From: Streptomyces sp. CB09001
GTDB taxonomy: Bacteria > Actinomycetota > Actinomycetes > Streptomycetales > Streptomycetaceae
Reading direction: 5' to 3'
DNA: 64,000 bases
NCBI RefSeq assembly: GCF_003369795.1
Contig: NZ_CP026730.1
Location: forward strand, 2,170,001 to 2,234,000
The notes beneath the pieces were generated by a model. That model was not told the origin of the DNA. It ran no database searches and saw nothing but the letters and a program-made list of their open reading frames with translations. Made by a program: the position numbers and the translations under genes. Of the stretch, positions 18,932 to 26,458 are shown piece by piece (position 1 is the stretch's first letter; every line of letters starts with the position of its first letter).

Positions 18932-19109
18932 TCTGGTGCGACACGTAGGGTACATGCCGCCAGGCACCGGGGACCGCAGAGTTTCCCGAGCGTCCGTGAA
19001 GGTCCGGCGCGGACCGGAAGGGGGCGTGCGGTGAGGGGTGTGCGGTGAGGGGGCACGACCCGCTACGATGCGTGCAGTGCCGCGGTCACCGACCTGCGGC
19101 GCGTGCTGT

Positions 19110-19183
19110 GCGGGCGTAGCTCAATGGTAGAGCCCCAGTCTTCCAAACTGGCTACGCGGGTTCGATTCCCGTCGCCCGCTCCA
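19110..19183 (+). tRNA. tRNA-Gly (anticodon TCC), with encoded CCA
   Basis: The acceptor GCGGGCG pairs with CGCCCGC, the anticodon loop CTTCCAA gives TCC, and the T-arm CGGGTTCGATTCCCG is intact. Discriminator T (19180) is followed by an encoded CCA. Its 3' half from the anticodon loop onward is duplicated at 20109-20152, so this gene is the integration site of a mobile element. Confidence 0.97.
19139..19182. repeat. Attachment site, left copy (within tRNA-Gly)
   Basis: A 44-bp direct repeat matches 20109-20152 at 42 of 44 positions, with the last 33 bp (19150-19182) identical. It runs from the anticodon loop to the 3' end of the tRNA, the classic core for tRNA-targeting tyrosine integrases. 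Confidence 0.88.
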
Positions 19184-19189
19184 AACGTC

Positions 19190-19230
19190 TCAGGGCCAGG
19201 TCAGAGGATCATTCCTCCGCCTGGCCCTGA
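19190..19230. terminator. Hairpin after tRNA-Gly and the integrase relic
   Basis: Perfect 11-bp arms TCAGGGCCAGG and CCTGGCCCTGA enclose a 19-nt loop that itself contains GAGGA/TCCTC. It lies inside the element boundary and can end both tRNA-Gly and the convergent integrase remnant. Confidence 0.8.
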
Positions 19231-19249
19231 TCGCTTTCCGGGGCTCCGA

Positions 19250-19507
19250 TCAGTCGGTCGTGTCCCCGGCGTGCCCCTTGGGCTTTCGATCTTTCTTCTT
19301 CTTGCCCTTCCCACTCTTCTTCCGGCCCTTGTCGACGAGCCCGGACACGGCGTCGGCGATCAGCCGGTCACGCTCGGCACTGGCGTGCTGGTAGATCAGC
19401 GCGGCCCGGGCGGTGCTGTGACCCATGCGCGCCATCAGCTCCCGCGTACTCGCACCGGTCGAGGCGGCGAGGGTGTTCCCGGTGTGCGTGGCGCGGTAAG
19501 AGTTTCC
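19250..19507 (-). pseudogene. 5'-truncated tyrosine recombinase (integrase) relic
   Basis: The open frame reads HTGNTLAASTGASTRELMAR then MGHSTARAALIYQHASAERD and a Lys-rich tail ending GHAGDTTD. This is the C-terminal end of a Streptomyces integrative-element integrase: it keeps the GH box and the catalytic Tyr of ALIYQH. The expected RHTG arginine is replaced (RATHTG), an in-frame TAG stands at 19508-19510, and the remaining 250-300 residues are missing. Its 3' end faces the left attachment site, as in pSAM2-like elements. It is almost certainly non-functional. Confidence 0.85.
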
Positions 19508-19640
19508 CTACGGCGCGCTCGGCGGCTGCGGGCATGCAGTGGGGAGGACACCCTCCGTGGCTGGGGCGGTCGGGTGCCGGAGGTCTGAAGGTCCTGTGAC
19601 AACGGGGCCGGTCCCGATTAGAGCTGAGTACTCTGGGCCA

Positions 19641-19934
19641 ATGGCCGACGTAGAGGTCGATGTGGATCAGGGTATGACTCGCAGTCAGGTCAAGCGCCTG
19701 CTTGGAAAGCCCGATAAGACGACCACCGACAGGGAGTCGCGGGGCTTGTACACGCACGGCGTCGTGAGTCTCGGACGTCCGCGTCTTAGTGAGCTGCGTC
19801 TCCTACTCAGGCCACGGCGCCGGGTCCCGGTGTGGACATATGAGGACACTCCGCAGGCGGGGCTAAGAACCTTTGTCCGCTTCAGGCAAGGGCGAGTCAC
19901 CGAGGTGGACACCATCCGCCTGAGGGACCGCTAG
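19641..19934 (+). CDS. Small BamE/SmpA-fold-like protein inside the element relic
   Basis: A 97-residue frame, MADVEVDVDQG then MTRSQVKRLLGKPDKTTTD, WTYEDTP and TFVRFRQGRVTEVDTIRLRD. The pattern of a helix ending in LLGKPD, an aromatic strand and a GRVTEVD strand resembles the BamE/SmpA-like fold common in small actinobacterial and phage proteins. No signal peptide or lipobox is seen. There is no good ribosome site at this ATG; the ATG at 19674 is a possible start. It lies between the two attachment copies, so it is probably element cargo. Function unknown. Confidence 0.5.
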   Translation: MADVEVDVDQGMTRSQVKRLLGKPDKTTTDRESRGLYTHGVVSLGRPRLSELRLLLRPRRRVPVWTYEDTPQAGLRTFVRFRQGRVTEVDTIRLRDR

Positions 19935-20108
19935 GCAGCGTGACATCCCGCGGGCATCGGCACCGTGCACGAGCGGGAGAAGGGCGTACATGCCCCCCAC
20001 GTGCCCGATCGAGCAGCGACCGGCGGGGAACAAGGGGGAACTTCGGCAAGCTTCCCGAGAACGAGCAGGTCAGCGTCTCGCCAGCTCAGCCCCGATCCGC
20101 ATGCGCGA

Positions 20109-20152
20109 TCTTCCGAACCGGCTACGCGGGTTCGATTCCCGTCGCCCGCTCC
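20109..20152. repeat. Attachment site, right copy (tRNA-Gly 3' half)
   Basis: This is the second copy of the 44-bp repeat. It cannot be a tRNA gene because no acceptor 5' strand, D-arm or pairing anticodon stem precedes it. It marks the right end of the integrated element. Confidence 0.88.
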
Positions 20153-20156
20153 GAGA

Positions 20157-20195
20157 GGCCTCCGGCCCGGTCCCCCAGGGACCGGGCCGGAGGCC
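20157..20195 (+). terminator. Perfect 18-bp terminator, probably the original tRNA-Gly terminator
   Basis: Arms 20157-20174 and 20178-20195 are exactly complementary with a 3-nt loop and are followed by TTTGT. It begins five bases after the right attachment copy, where the tRNA-Gly terminator would be if the element were absent. Confidence 0.9.
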
Positions 20196-20246
20196 TTTGT
20201 GCGGTCCCGGGGGTGCCCGGACCGCACGGGGCCTGGTGGCGGCGGC

Positions 20247-20441
20247 CTAGAACTGGATCGAGTTGATCGTGTCCGCTATCGAGTCCAGGAAGCGCTGGAT
20301 GTCGTCGGCCATGCCGGTCGAGGCGAGGAAGAAGCCGAAGAGGACCGCGACGACCGCCGGCCCCGCCTTGACTGAGCCTCCCCGCAGCAGCACCACCAGG
20401 ATGATTCCCAAGAGCAGCACCACTGACAGTGAAATGGCCAC
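20247..20441 (-). CDS. Small two-helix membrane protein
   Basis: A 64-residue protein with two hydrophobic segments (AISLSVVLLLGIILVVLL and AGPAVVAVLFGFFLAST) and an amphipathic C-terminus, DDIQRFLDSIADTINSIQF. Similar small proteins are widespread in Streptomyces, often near integrative elements, but I cannot name a function. It lies just outside the right attachment site and converges on the tRNA terminator. Confidence 0.65.
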   Translation of the reverse strand: MAISLSVVLLLGIILVVLLRGGSVKAGPAVVAVLFGFFLASTGMADDIQRFLDSIADTINSIQF

Positions 20442-20746
20442 AACTGATCACACCCTCGGTCGGTCCGCACTACCGCCCGGAGGTGCGGCACCGCACACCC
20501 CCGCCAGAACCATCGTGCCACCAACCGGGCCCCGTCATGCGGCAGGTGACAGATCGTCCGGCCGGATCCGTGAGCGGCACGCTCCCCCGCGCACGCGGGC
20601 GCGGCCCACCGTCGCCTCCCGTACATGATTTCGACGATCCACTCCTGCGGGGAATTCGGGCCGTTTCGTTTCCATGCCCACACAACGCGTTCGCAGCTAT
20701 TTCGAATTGTCGCGGCGGACACATCGGCGGGCGCGACGACAGCGTC

Positions 20747-20775
20747 ATCACAGGGAGATCACAGGGAGATCACAG
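20747..20775. repeat. 11-bp direct repeat, 2.6 copies
   Basis: ATCACAGGGAG is repeated at 20747 and 20758 and begins a third time at 20769. ATCACCC follows as a degenerate continuation. Confidence 0.85.
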
Positions 20776-20841
20776 GATCACCCAGGAAGCCCGTAAGCGC
20801 ATTGAAGCGGACATTCTGGCGGAGTCGTTCGCCGGTCTTAT

Positions 20842-20878
20842 GCCCTGTTCAGTCATGATGTGTCATGACAAGCAGGGC
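20842..20878. promoter_or_regulatory. Nested inverted repeat, possible operator or cruciform
   Basis: Outer arms GCCCTG/CAGGGC enclose inner perfect arms GTCATGA/TCATGAC around TGTG. It lies about 230 bp upstream of the acyltransferase start. The inner 7-bp dyad has the size of a dimeric regulator site. Confidence 0.55.
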
Positions 20879-21106
20879 GCTCCGCGTGGGACCCGTCCCG
20901 CGTCCGGGGAGGCCGAGTTCCCGGAATACGGGGTACTCGCACGGTACTCACACCACGGCCAAGACCCGAAATGCAGGAATGACGTCGAGCGTTTTACGGA
21001 ATCCGACGGCGGACGCTAGGGTGCCTCAGATGTTCTACGCTGCCTCGTCCCCCACCAGAGCAGCGAGGTCCTGTGACTACTCGCCGGGTTTTCGGCGGGG
21101 GGTTGC

Positions 21107-22270
21107 ATGACTAGCTCGCTGCGATCCGACGGCGACCGGAAGTCGCCGTCCCCACGCACCCGCCCGAGCCGGCAGCGCGACGCGTTCTTCGACAACGCCA
21201 AGTACCTGGCGATCGTCCTGGTCGGCGTGGGCCACGCCTGGGGTCAGATCCTGGACGGGAACCGGACCGTGGAGACCCTCTACCGGGTCCTGTACACGTT
21301 CCACATGCCGGCGTTCATCGTCGTCTCCGGCTACTTCTCGCGCAGTTTCGACCTGAGCCCCAAGCGCGTCAAACGGCTGATCACCGGTGTCGTCGTCCCC
21401 TACGTCGTCTTCGAGGTCGCCTACGCGCTGCACCGCCGCGTCAGCGAGGACCCGGGCAACGACATCAGCCTGCTGGACCCCACCTACCTGCTGTGGTTCC
21501 TGTGCGCGCTGTTCGTGTGGCGGCTGACCACTCCCCTCTGGCAGACGCTCCGCTGGCCGCTCCCGATCGCCCTCGGCATCGCCGCGCTGGCCTCCGTGAC
21601 TCCCACCGTCGGCAACGACCTGAACATGCAGCGGGTGCTGCAGTTCCTGCCGTGCTTCGTGCTGGGTCTGCTGCTGCGCCCCGAGCACTTCCAGCTGGTG
21701 CGGCGCCGCTCGGTGCGGATCTGGTCCGTGCCGGTGGTCGCGGCGGCGCTGGTGATCGCCTGGTGGTCGGTGCCGCGCATGGAGACCGGCTGGTTCTACC
21801 GCAACGCCTCCGTGCAGGACACCAGCGCCCCCTGGTGGTCCGGGCCCGTCCTGACGCTCGCGCTCTTCGGCTGCTCCGTGGTGCTGAGCGCGTGCTTCTT
21901 CGCCTGGGTGCCCGGTCGGCGCATGTGGTTCACCGCGCTCGGCGCCGGCACGATCTACGGCTACCTGCTGCACGGTTTCCTGGTGAAGGAGGGCGACTAC
22001 ACCGGCTGGTTCCAGCAGCCCTTCCTGGACCGGCCGCTCGGCGAGATCGGGCTCACCGTCCTCGGCGCCGCCGTCATCACCCTGCTGTGCACCAAGCCCG
22101 TCCAGCGGGTCCTGCGGTACGTGGTCGAACCGAGGATGGACTGGGCCTTCCGACGGGACGCCGGCGACGCCGCCCGGGGCCGCCGCAAGCGGGACGATGC
22201 CGCCGAGGGCGGCGAGTCGTCCGCCGCTCCCGCCGCGCCGGACGGCAGCGGCGCGAGGGCCTCCGTCTAG
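21107..22270 (+). CDS. Membrane acyltransferase, acyltransferase-3 family
   Basis: A 387-residue polytopic protein with about ten hydrophobic helices. The acyltransferase-3 N-terminal signature DNAKYLAIVLVGVGHAWGQI carries the conserved His, and LYTFHMPAFIVVSGYFSR is the second family block. Such enzymes move acyl groups onto sugars or lipids at the membrane; the substrate cannot be read here. A charged C-terminal tail follows the last helix. It overlaps the end of the convergent HD gene by 4 bp. Confidence 0.85.
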   Translation: MTSSLRSDGDRKSPSPRTRPSRQRDAFFDNAKYLAIVLVGVGHAWGQILDGNRTVETLYRVLYTFHMPAFIVVSGYFSRSFDLSPKRVKRLITGVVVPYVVFEVAYALHRRVSEDPGNDISLLDPTYLLWFLCALFVWRLTTPLWQTLRWPLPIALGIAALASVTPTVGNDLNMQRVLQFLPCFVLGLLLRPEHFQLVRRRSVRIWSVPVVAAALVIAWWSVPRMETGWFYRNASVQDTSAPWWSGPVLTLALFGCSVVLSACFFAWVPGRRMWFTALGAGTIYGYLLHGFLVKEGDYTGWFQQPFLDRPLGEIGLTVLGAAVITLLCTKPVQRVLRYVVEPRMDWAFRRDAGDAARGRRKRDDAAEGGESSAAPAAPDGSGARASV

Positions 22271-22851
22271 GACCCGGCCGGGCTCGCGTCGCGTCCGTCA
22301 CCCTGACCGGCACCACCGAGAAGCGCGCGCATCCGCGCGTACTTCTCGGTCAGCCGTGTGCGGGTGGCCTCGTCGAGGACCGCGAGCCGCGCGGGGTCGG
22401 CGTTGTGCGCGAGGTCCGCCTCCTTGACCAGCAGCGCGCCCGGCACGGCCAGGATCCGCGCGGCGTACGCCTCGGGCGGCTCTCCCGCCCGCTTGGTGAG
22501 GGCCAGGACGATGTCCTTGGTACGGCGGCTGAGCGGCGCCTCGTCCAGCCAACGCCCGCTCAGCGCCTCGTCCTCGACGGCGTCGTGCAGCCAGGCGGCC
22601 GCGATCTGCTGCTCGTCGCCACCGCGCCGCCGCACACCCTCGGCGACGGCCCGCAGGTGTTCGGTGTAGGGCCGGCCCGCCTTGTCGGTCTGCCCGGCGT
22701 GGGCGGCGCGGGCCGTGGCCTCGACCTGGGCCAGGGAGAGCGACGGGACGGACCGCGGAGTGGCGGACCGCGGAGTGGCGGACCGCGGAGTGGCGGACCG
22801 CTGTGCGCGGGACTGCGGGTGCGGGCGGGAGTCACCGGAGTCGTCGGGCAT
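22267..22851 (-). CDS. HD-domain phosphohydrolase-like protein
   Basis: A 194-residue protein with an HD-type metal site: HLRAVAEGV, then AAWLHDAVEDEAL with the HD pair, then KEADLAHNADPARL. This layout resembles the hydrolase domain of RelA/SpoT relatives and stand-alone HD proteins, so a nucleotide substrate is likely but unproven. The N-terminus carries three SATPR repeats encoded by a 15-bp tandem repeat and is otherwise disordered. It lies 35 bp downstream of the SpoIIE-type phosphatase gene and is probably co-transcribed with it. Confidence 0.8.
   Translation of the reverse strand: MPDDSGDSRPHPQSRAQRSATPRSATPRSATPRSVPSLSLAQVEATARAAHAGQTDKAGRPYTEHLRAVAEGVRRRGGDEQQIAAAWLHDAVEDEALSGRWLDEAPLSRRTKDIVLALTKRAGEPPEAYAARILAVPGALLVKEADLAHNADPARLAVLDEATRTRLTEKYARMRALLGGAGQGDGRDASPAGS
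22754..22798. repeat. 15-bp tandem repeat, three copies, inside the HD gene
   Basis: CGCGGAGTGGCGGAC is repeated exactly at 22754, 22769 and 22784. It encodes the SATPR pentapeptide three times. Confidence 0.92.
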
Positions 22852-22886
22852 GGGCTCAGTATGCCGGGGCGTGCGGAGGGGGTGTC

Positions 22887-24074
22887 TCAGTCCGTGCTCG
22901 GCACGGACTGGGCCGTCGGGCCCTCCCGGCAGATCAGCAGCAGGGCACGGTCGTCGTTGACGTCCTTGGCCACGGCCTCGATCAGGTGCCAGGCCGCGCC
23001 GTGGAAGCCGCCCGCGACATAGCGGTCGGCCTCGCCGGTGAGGCGGTCGATGCCTTCGGCGATGTCCCGGTCGGAGGTCTCCACCAGGCCGTCCGTGAAC
23101 AGCATCAGCACGTCACCGGGCCGCAGCGTCCCCTTCACCTGGTCGAACTGCGCACCGTCGTACACGCCGAGCAGCGGTCCGTCGGCGGACTTCTCCTCCC
23201 AGCGGCCGGTGCCCGCGCTGAGCTGGAGGCCCGGCGGATGCCCGGCCGAGTACAGCTCGTAGTCGCCGGAGTCGAGGTCCAGGACGAGGTGGATGGAGGT
23301 GGCGAAACCCTCGTCCCAGTCCTGGCGGAGCAGATAGCCGTTGGCGGCCGGCAGGAAGGCGTGCGGGGGCAGACTGCCCAGCAGTCCGCCGAAGGCCCCC
23401 GACAGCAGCAGGGCGCGCGAGGCGGCGTCCATGCCCTTGCCCGAGACGTCGGTGAGGACGACCTCCAGCGTCCGGCCCCCGTTCGTACGGGCCGCGACGA
23501 CGAAGTCGCCGGAGAAGGACTGGCCGCCGGCCGGGCGCAGCGCCATCTCGCGGTGCCAGCCCTTGGGCAGCTTGGGCAGCTTGCTCTGGACGCGGATGCG
23601 TTCGCGCAGGTCGAAGAGCATGGTGCCGCCGCGCCGCCAGGGCACGCCGACCCGGCTGCGGAACTGGGCGACGAGGAGTCCGAAGAAGCCGCAGGCCGCG
23701 ACGACCAGGACCACACCGGGCGTGACCCGGGAGGGGCCCTCGGTGTACGGGCCGAGCTGCACCGACTCCACGATCAGTGCGGTGGCCGCCGCGGCGTACA
23801 GGCCGAGCAGGCTCGCCGGGCGCAGCAGCAGGCCGCCCGCGACGATCGGGATGACCAGCGCGGAGGGTGAGCACCACACCGAGTTGGCCATCGTGGTGGC
23901 CGCGATGACGGGGATCGTCAGCAGGAGTCCGGCGAGCGCGATCCAGTCCGAGCCGTCGCCGCGGAAGTAGTCGACGGCGGCTCGGCGCACGCCGACGCGG
24001 GCCCGGTGCCACTGCTTCTTCCACCGGGCCGCGAACGTCTCGGCCTCCGCGCGCCGCTGTCGTCCTGCTGCCAT
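22887..24074 (-). CDS. Membrane-anchored PP2C/SpoIIE-type serine phosphatase
   Basis: A 395-residue protein with an N-terminal membrane region of four or five helices (about residues 45-140), then a SpoIIE/RsbU-type PP2C domain. Metal-binding acidic motifs are seen in SFSGDFVVA, VLTDVSGKGMDAA, LFTDGLVETSDRD and DVNDDRALLLI. Such enzymes usually dephosphorylate anti-anti-sigma proteins and set stress sigma-factor activity. No sensor domain other than the membrane part is present. Divergent from the Eis-like gene across 162 bp. Confidence 0.88.
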   Translation of the reverse strand: MAAGRQRRAEAETFAARWKKQWHRARVGVRRAAVDYFRGDGSDWIALAGLLLTIPVIAATTMANSVWCSPSALVIPIVAGGLLLRPASLLGLYAAAATALIVESVQLGPYTEGPSRVTPGVVLVVAACGFFGLLVAQFRSRVGVPWRRGGTMLFDLRERIRVQSKLPKLPKGWHREMALRPAGGQSFSGDFVVAARTNGGRTLEVVLTDVSGKGMDAASRALLLSGAFGGLLGSLPPHAFLPAANGYLLRQDWDEGFATSIHLVLDLDSGDYELYSAGHPPGLQLSAGTGRWEEKSADGPLLGVYDGAQFDQVKGTLRPGDVLMLFTDGLVETSDRDIAEGIDRLTGEADRYVAGGFHGAAWHLIEAVAKDVNDDRALLLICREGPTAQSVPSTD

Positions 24075-24236
24075 TAGTTCGGGACCCTATCCATCGGACC
24101 GGCCGCTTGGCACGGGAGGTCCCACTTGTCCCCCGTCCGAGGCCGGACTTCACAGTGAACTTCACGAACGGCTCCCGCGCCGCAAGCCTGCGGAAATTGT
24201 CTCGCTCGACTCGTACGGCCCTGGTACGCATGCCGT

Positions 24237-25514
24237 ATGGAACGGTCCACGAGTGATGACGGCGGCGTGACGACGATGACGGAGCCGCGGGTGCTGCGGC
24301 GCGAGGAGTGGGACCGCTGGTACGCGACACTGATCCGTGCCTTCGGCGGGGTACCGGAGCCGGCCGAGGAGCTGGAGCTGTTCCGGGAGTTGACGCGGGT
24401 GGACCGGTCGATCGGCGTCTGGGAGGGCGACGGGGAGGACGGGGCGTGCGTCGGAACGACGGGGGCGTTCGACTTCCGGATGACCGTGCCGGGCGGCGCG
24501 CGGGTGCCCGCGGCGGGCGTGACGATGGTGAGCGTCGCCGCCACGCACCGGCGCCGGGGCGTGCTGACGTCGATGATGCGGCGGCAACTGGACGACGTAC
24601 GGGCCTGGGGCGAGCCGCTGGCGGTCCTGACGGCCTCCGAGCCGGCGATCTACGGCCGGTTCGGGTACGGCGCCGCGACCTTCTCGCTCAGCGCGGAGAT
24701 CGACACGAGCCGGATCCGGCTGTCGGTGCCGGCCGGCACGGATGACGTACGGCTGCGGTACGCGGCGCCCGCGGACGTGCTCGACGCGTGCGAGGCGGTG
24801 TACGCGCGGCTGGTGCCGGGGCGGCCGGGGATGCTGGCCCGGCGGCCCGGCTGGGAGCGGCTGGCGCTGCTGGATCCGGAGAGCCGGCGGGACGGCGCCT
24901 CGCCCCTGCAGTGCGTTCTCGCCCGGCGGGGCGGAGCGGTCACCGGGTTCGCGCGCTTCCGGGTGCGGCCGGCCTGGGGGCCCGAGGGGGCCGGGGGCAC
25001 GGTGGTCCTCGACGACCTGGCCGGTCTCGACCCGGCGACCGAGGCGGCGTTGTGGCGCTTCCTGTACGACGTCGACCTGACCTCCCGGCTGGAGGTGCGG
25101 GGGCGGCCGGTCGACGAGGCGTGGCAGTACCAGGTGACGGACATCCGGCGGTGCCGGCCGGAGCTGCGGGACGCCTTGTACGTACGGCTGGTGGACGTGG
25201 GGGCGGCGCTGGCGGCGCGGACCTACCAGGCGCCGGTGGACGTGGTGTTCGAGGTCGAGGACGCCTTCTGCCCCTGGAACGCGGGGCGTTGGCGGCTGAG
25301 CGGCGATACGAAGGGGGCGTCCTGCGAGCGTACGGCCGACCCGGCGGATCTCGCCCTGTCCGTGCGGGAGTTGGGCGCGGCGTACCTCGGGGGTGTGCGC
25401 CTGGGTGCGCTGGGTGCGGCCGGGCGGGTGCGCGAGGTGCGGGCCGGGGCGCTGGCGGCGGCGTCGGTGGGGTTCGGGTCGGACGTGGCGCCGTGGCTGC
25501 CGCACGGGTTCTGA
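24237..25514 (+). CDS. Eis-like GNAT N-acetyltransferase
   Basis: A 425-residue protein built like Mycobacterium Eis: an N-terminal GNAT domain with the acetyl-CoA loop VSVAATHRRRGVLTSMMRRQ, the EPAIYGRFGYGAA block, a second GNAT-like fold and a C-terminal SCP2-like domain (VFEVEDAFCPWNAGRWRL). The chain ends in Phe, whose carboxylate acts in catalysis in Eis. Relatives acetylate aminoglycosides or peptides; the target here is unknown. The ATG at 24237 lacks a ribosome site and a TACGCA lies 6 nt upstream, so the transcript may be leaderless. In-frame starts at 24267 and 24276 are alternatives. Confidence 0.85.
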   Translation: MERSTSDDGGVTTMTEPRVLRREEWDRWYATLIRAFGGVPEPAEELELFRELTRVDRSIGVWEGDGEDGACVGTTGAFDFRMTVPGGARVPAAGVTMVSVAATHRRRGVLTSMMRRQLDDVRAWGEPLAVLTASEPAIYGRFGYGAATFSLSAEIDTSRIRLSVPAGTDDVRLRYAAPADVLDACEAVYARLVPGRPGMLARRPGWERLALLDPESRRDGASPLQCVLARRGGAVTGFARFRVRPAWGPEGAGGTVVLDDLAGLDPATEAALWRFLYDVDLTSRLEVRGRPVDEAWQYQVTDIRRCRPELRDALYVRLVDVGAALAARTYQAPVDVVFEVEDAFCPWNAGRWRLSGDTKGASCERTADPADLALSVRELGAAYLGGVRLGALGAAGRVREVRAGALAAASVGFGSDVAPWLPHGF

Positions 25515-25524
25515 GTCCGGACCC

Positions 25525-26367
25525 TCACCGTTTCTGACAGGTGGGGCACCAGAAGAGGTTGCGGGCGGCGAGGTCGGCGGTGCGGATCGGGCCGCCGCAC
25601 AGGTGGCAGGGCTGGTTGGCCCGGCGGTAGACGTAGACCTCGCCGCCGTGGTCGTCGACGCGGGGCGGTCGGCCCATGGCCTCGGGGGTGTGCTCGGGGC
25701 GGACGGTGTCGATGCGGTTGTTCCGTACCCCCTCGCGCATGAGGGCGGTGAGGTCCTGCCAGATGGTGTCCCACTCGGCGGGGGTGAGGTCCCTGCCGGG
25801 GCGGTACGGGTCGATGCCGTGGCGGAAGAGGACCTCGGCACGGTAGACGTTGCCGACGCCGGCGATGACCTTCTGGTCCATGAGCAGGGCGGCGATGGTG
25901 GTGCGGCTGCGGGAGATGCGGCGGTGGGCGGCCGCGGGGTCGGCGTCCGGGCGCAGAGGGTCGGGGCCGAGGCGGTCGTGTATCGCCCGCTTCTCCGGGT
26001 CCGTGATCAGGGCGCAGGTGGTGGGACCGCGGAGGTCGACGTGGGTGGTGTCGTTGGCCAGGCGGAGGCGGACGGTGTCCGTGGGCGGGGGCGCGGGGGC
26101 CGGGCCGAAGGCGACCTTGCCGAAGAGGCCGAGGTGGATGTGGACCCAGGCGAGGTCCTCGGCCGCGTCCTCGGCCGCGTTCCCGGCTGCGCCGAAGCCG
26201 AGGAAGAGGTGTTTGCCGTGGGCGTCGGCGGTGGTCAGGACGGTGCCGTCGAGGAGGGCGGCCGAGTCGGCGAACTTGCCCTGGGGGCTGGTGACGTGGA
26301 CTGCCGTCCGGGCGAAGGCGGCGGTGCAGTCCTGGGCCAGCCGGTGGATCGTGTGCCCCTCTGGCAC
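25525..26367 (-). CDS. Fpg/Nei-family DNA glycosylase/AP lyase
   Basis: A 280-residue base-excision repair enzyme. MPEGHTIHRLA provides the catalytic N-terminal Pro (after Met removal) and Glu. The helix-two-turn-helix ALLMDQKVIAGVGNVYRAEVLF follows, and the C-terminus has the zinc finger CHLCGGPI...WCPTC. PEGHTIH points to the Nei (endonuclease VIII) branch rather than MutM. It converges on the Eis-like gene with only 10 bp between the stops, and starts about 90 bp from the rpiB stop on the same strand. Confidence 0.92.
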   Translation of the reverse strand: MPEGHTIHRLAQDCTAAFARTAVHVTSPQGKFADSAALLDGTVLTTADAHGKHLFLGFGAAGNAAEDAAEDLAWVHIHLGLFGKVAFGPAPAPPPTDTVRLRLANDTTHVDLRGPTTCALITDPEKRAIHDRLGPDPLRPDADPAAAHRRISRSRTTIAALLMDQKVIAGVGNVYRAEVLFRHGIDPYRPGRDLTPAEWDTIWQDLTALMREGVRNNRIDTVRPEHTPEAMGRPPRVDDHGGEVYVYRRANQPCHLCGGPIRTADLAARNLFWCPTCQKR

Positions 26368-26400
26368 GTGAGGTGTCCTTTCGCCCGGCCCGCAGGGCGG

Positions 26401-26434
26401 TGCCGCCCCCGGTGCTCACGCGGTGGGGGCGGCA
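26401..26434 (-). terminator. Terminator hairpin of rpiB
   Basis: Ten-nt arms TGCCGCCCCC (26401-26410) and GGGGGCGGCA (26425-26434) pair perfectly, 25 nt beyond the rpiB stop. Confidence 0.75.
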
Positions 26435-26458
26435 GGGCGGGTCGGGGGTTCGGGGGTG

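Larger units (their letters stand above)
20442..21106. other. 665-bp gene-free stretch upstream of the acyltransferase
   Basis: Reading frames here have no ribosome sites and codon use unlike the neighbours, and the G+C content is a little lower. I see an 11-bp iterated sequence and a nested inverted repeat, annotated separately. The stretch lies next to the integration site and may include decayed element DNA. Confidence 0.6.

Noticed and set aside
20109..20152. Second tRNA gene
   Set aside because: Only the 3' half is present; no acceptor 5' strand or D-arm and the anticodon stem does not pair, so it is an attachment-site copy.
20429..21019. 196-codon plus-strand ORF upstream of the acyltransferase
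   Set aside because: No ribosome site, atypical codon use, no recognisable motifs, and it contains the 11-mer repeat and dyad.
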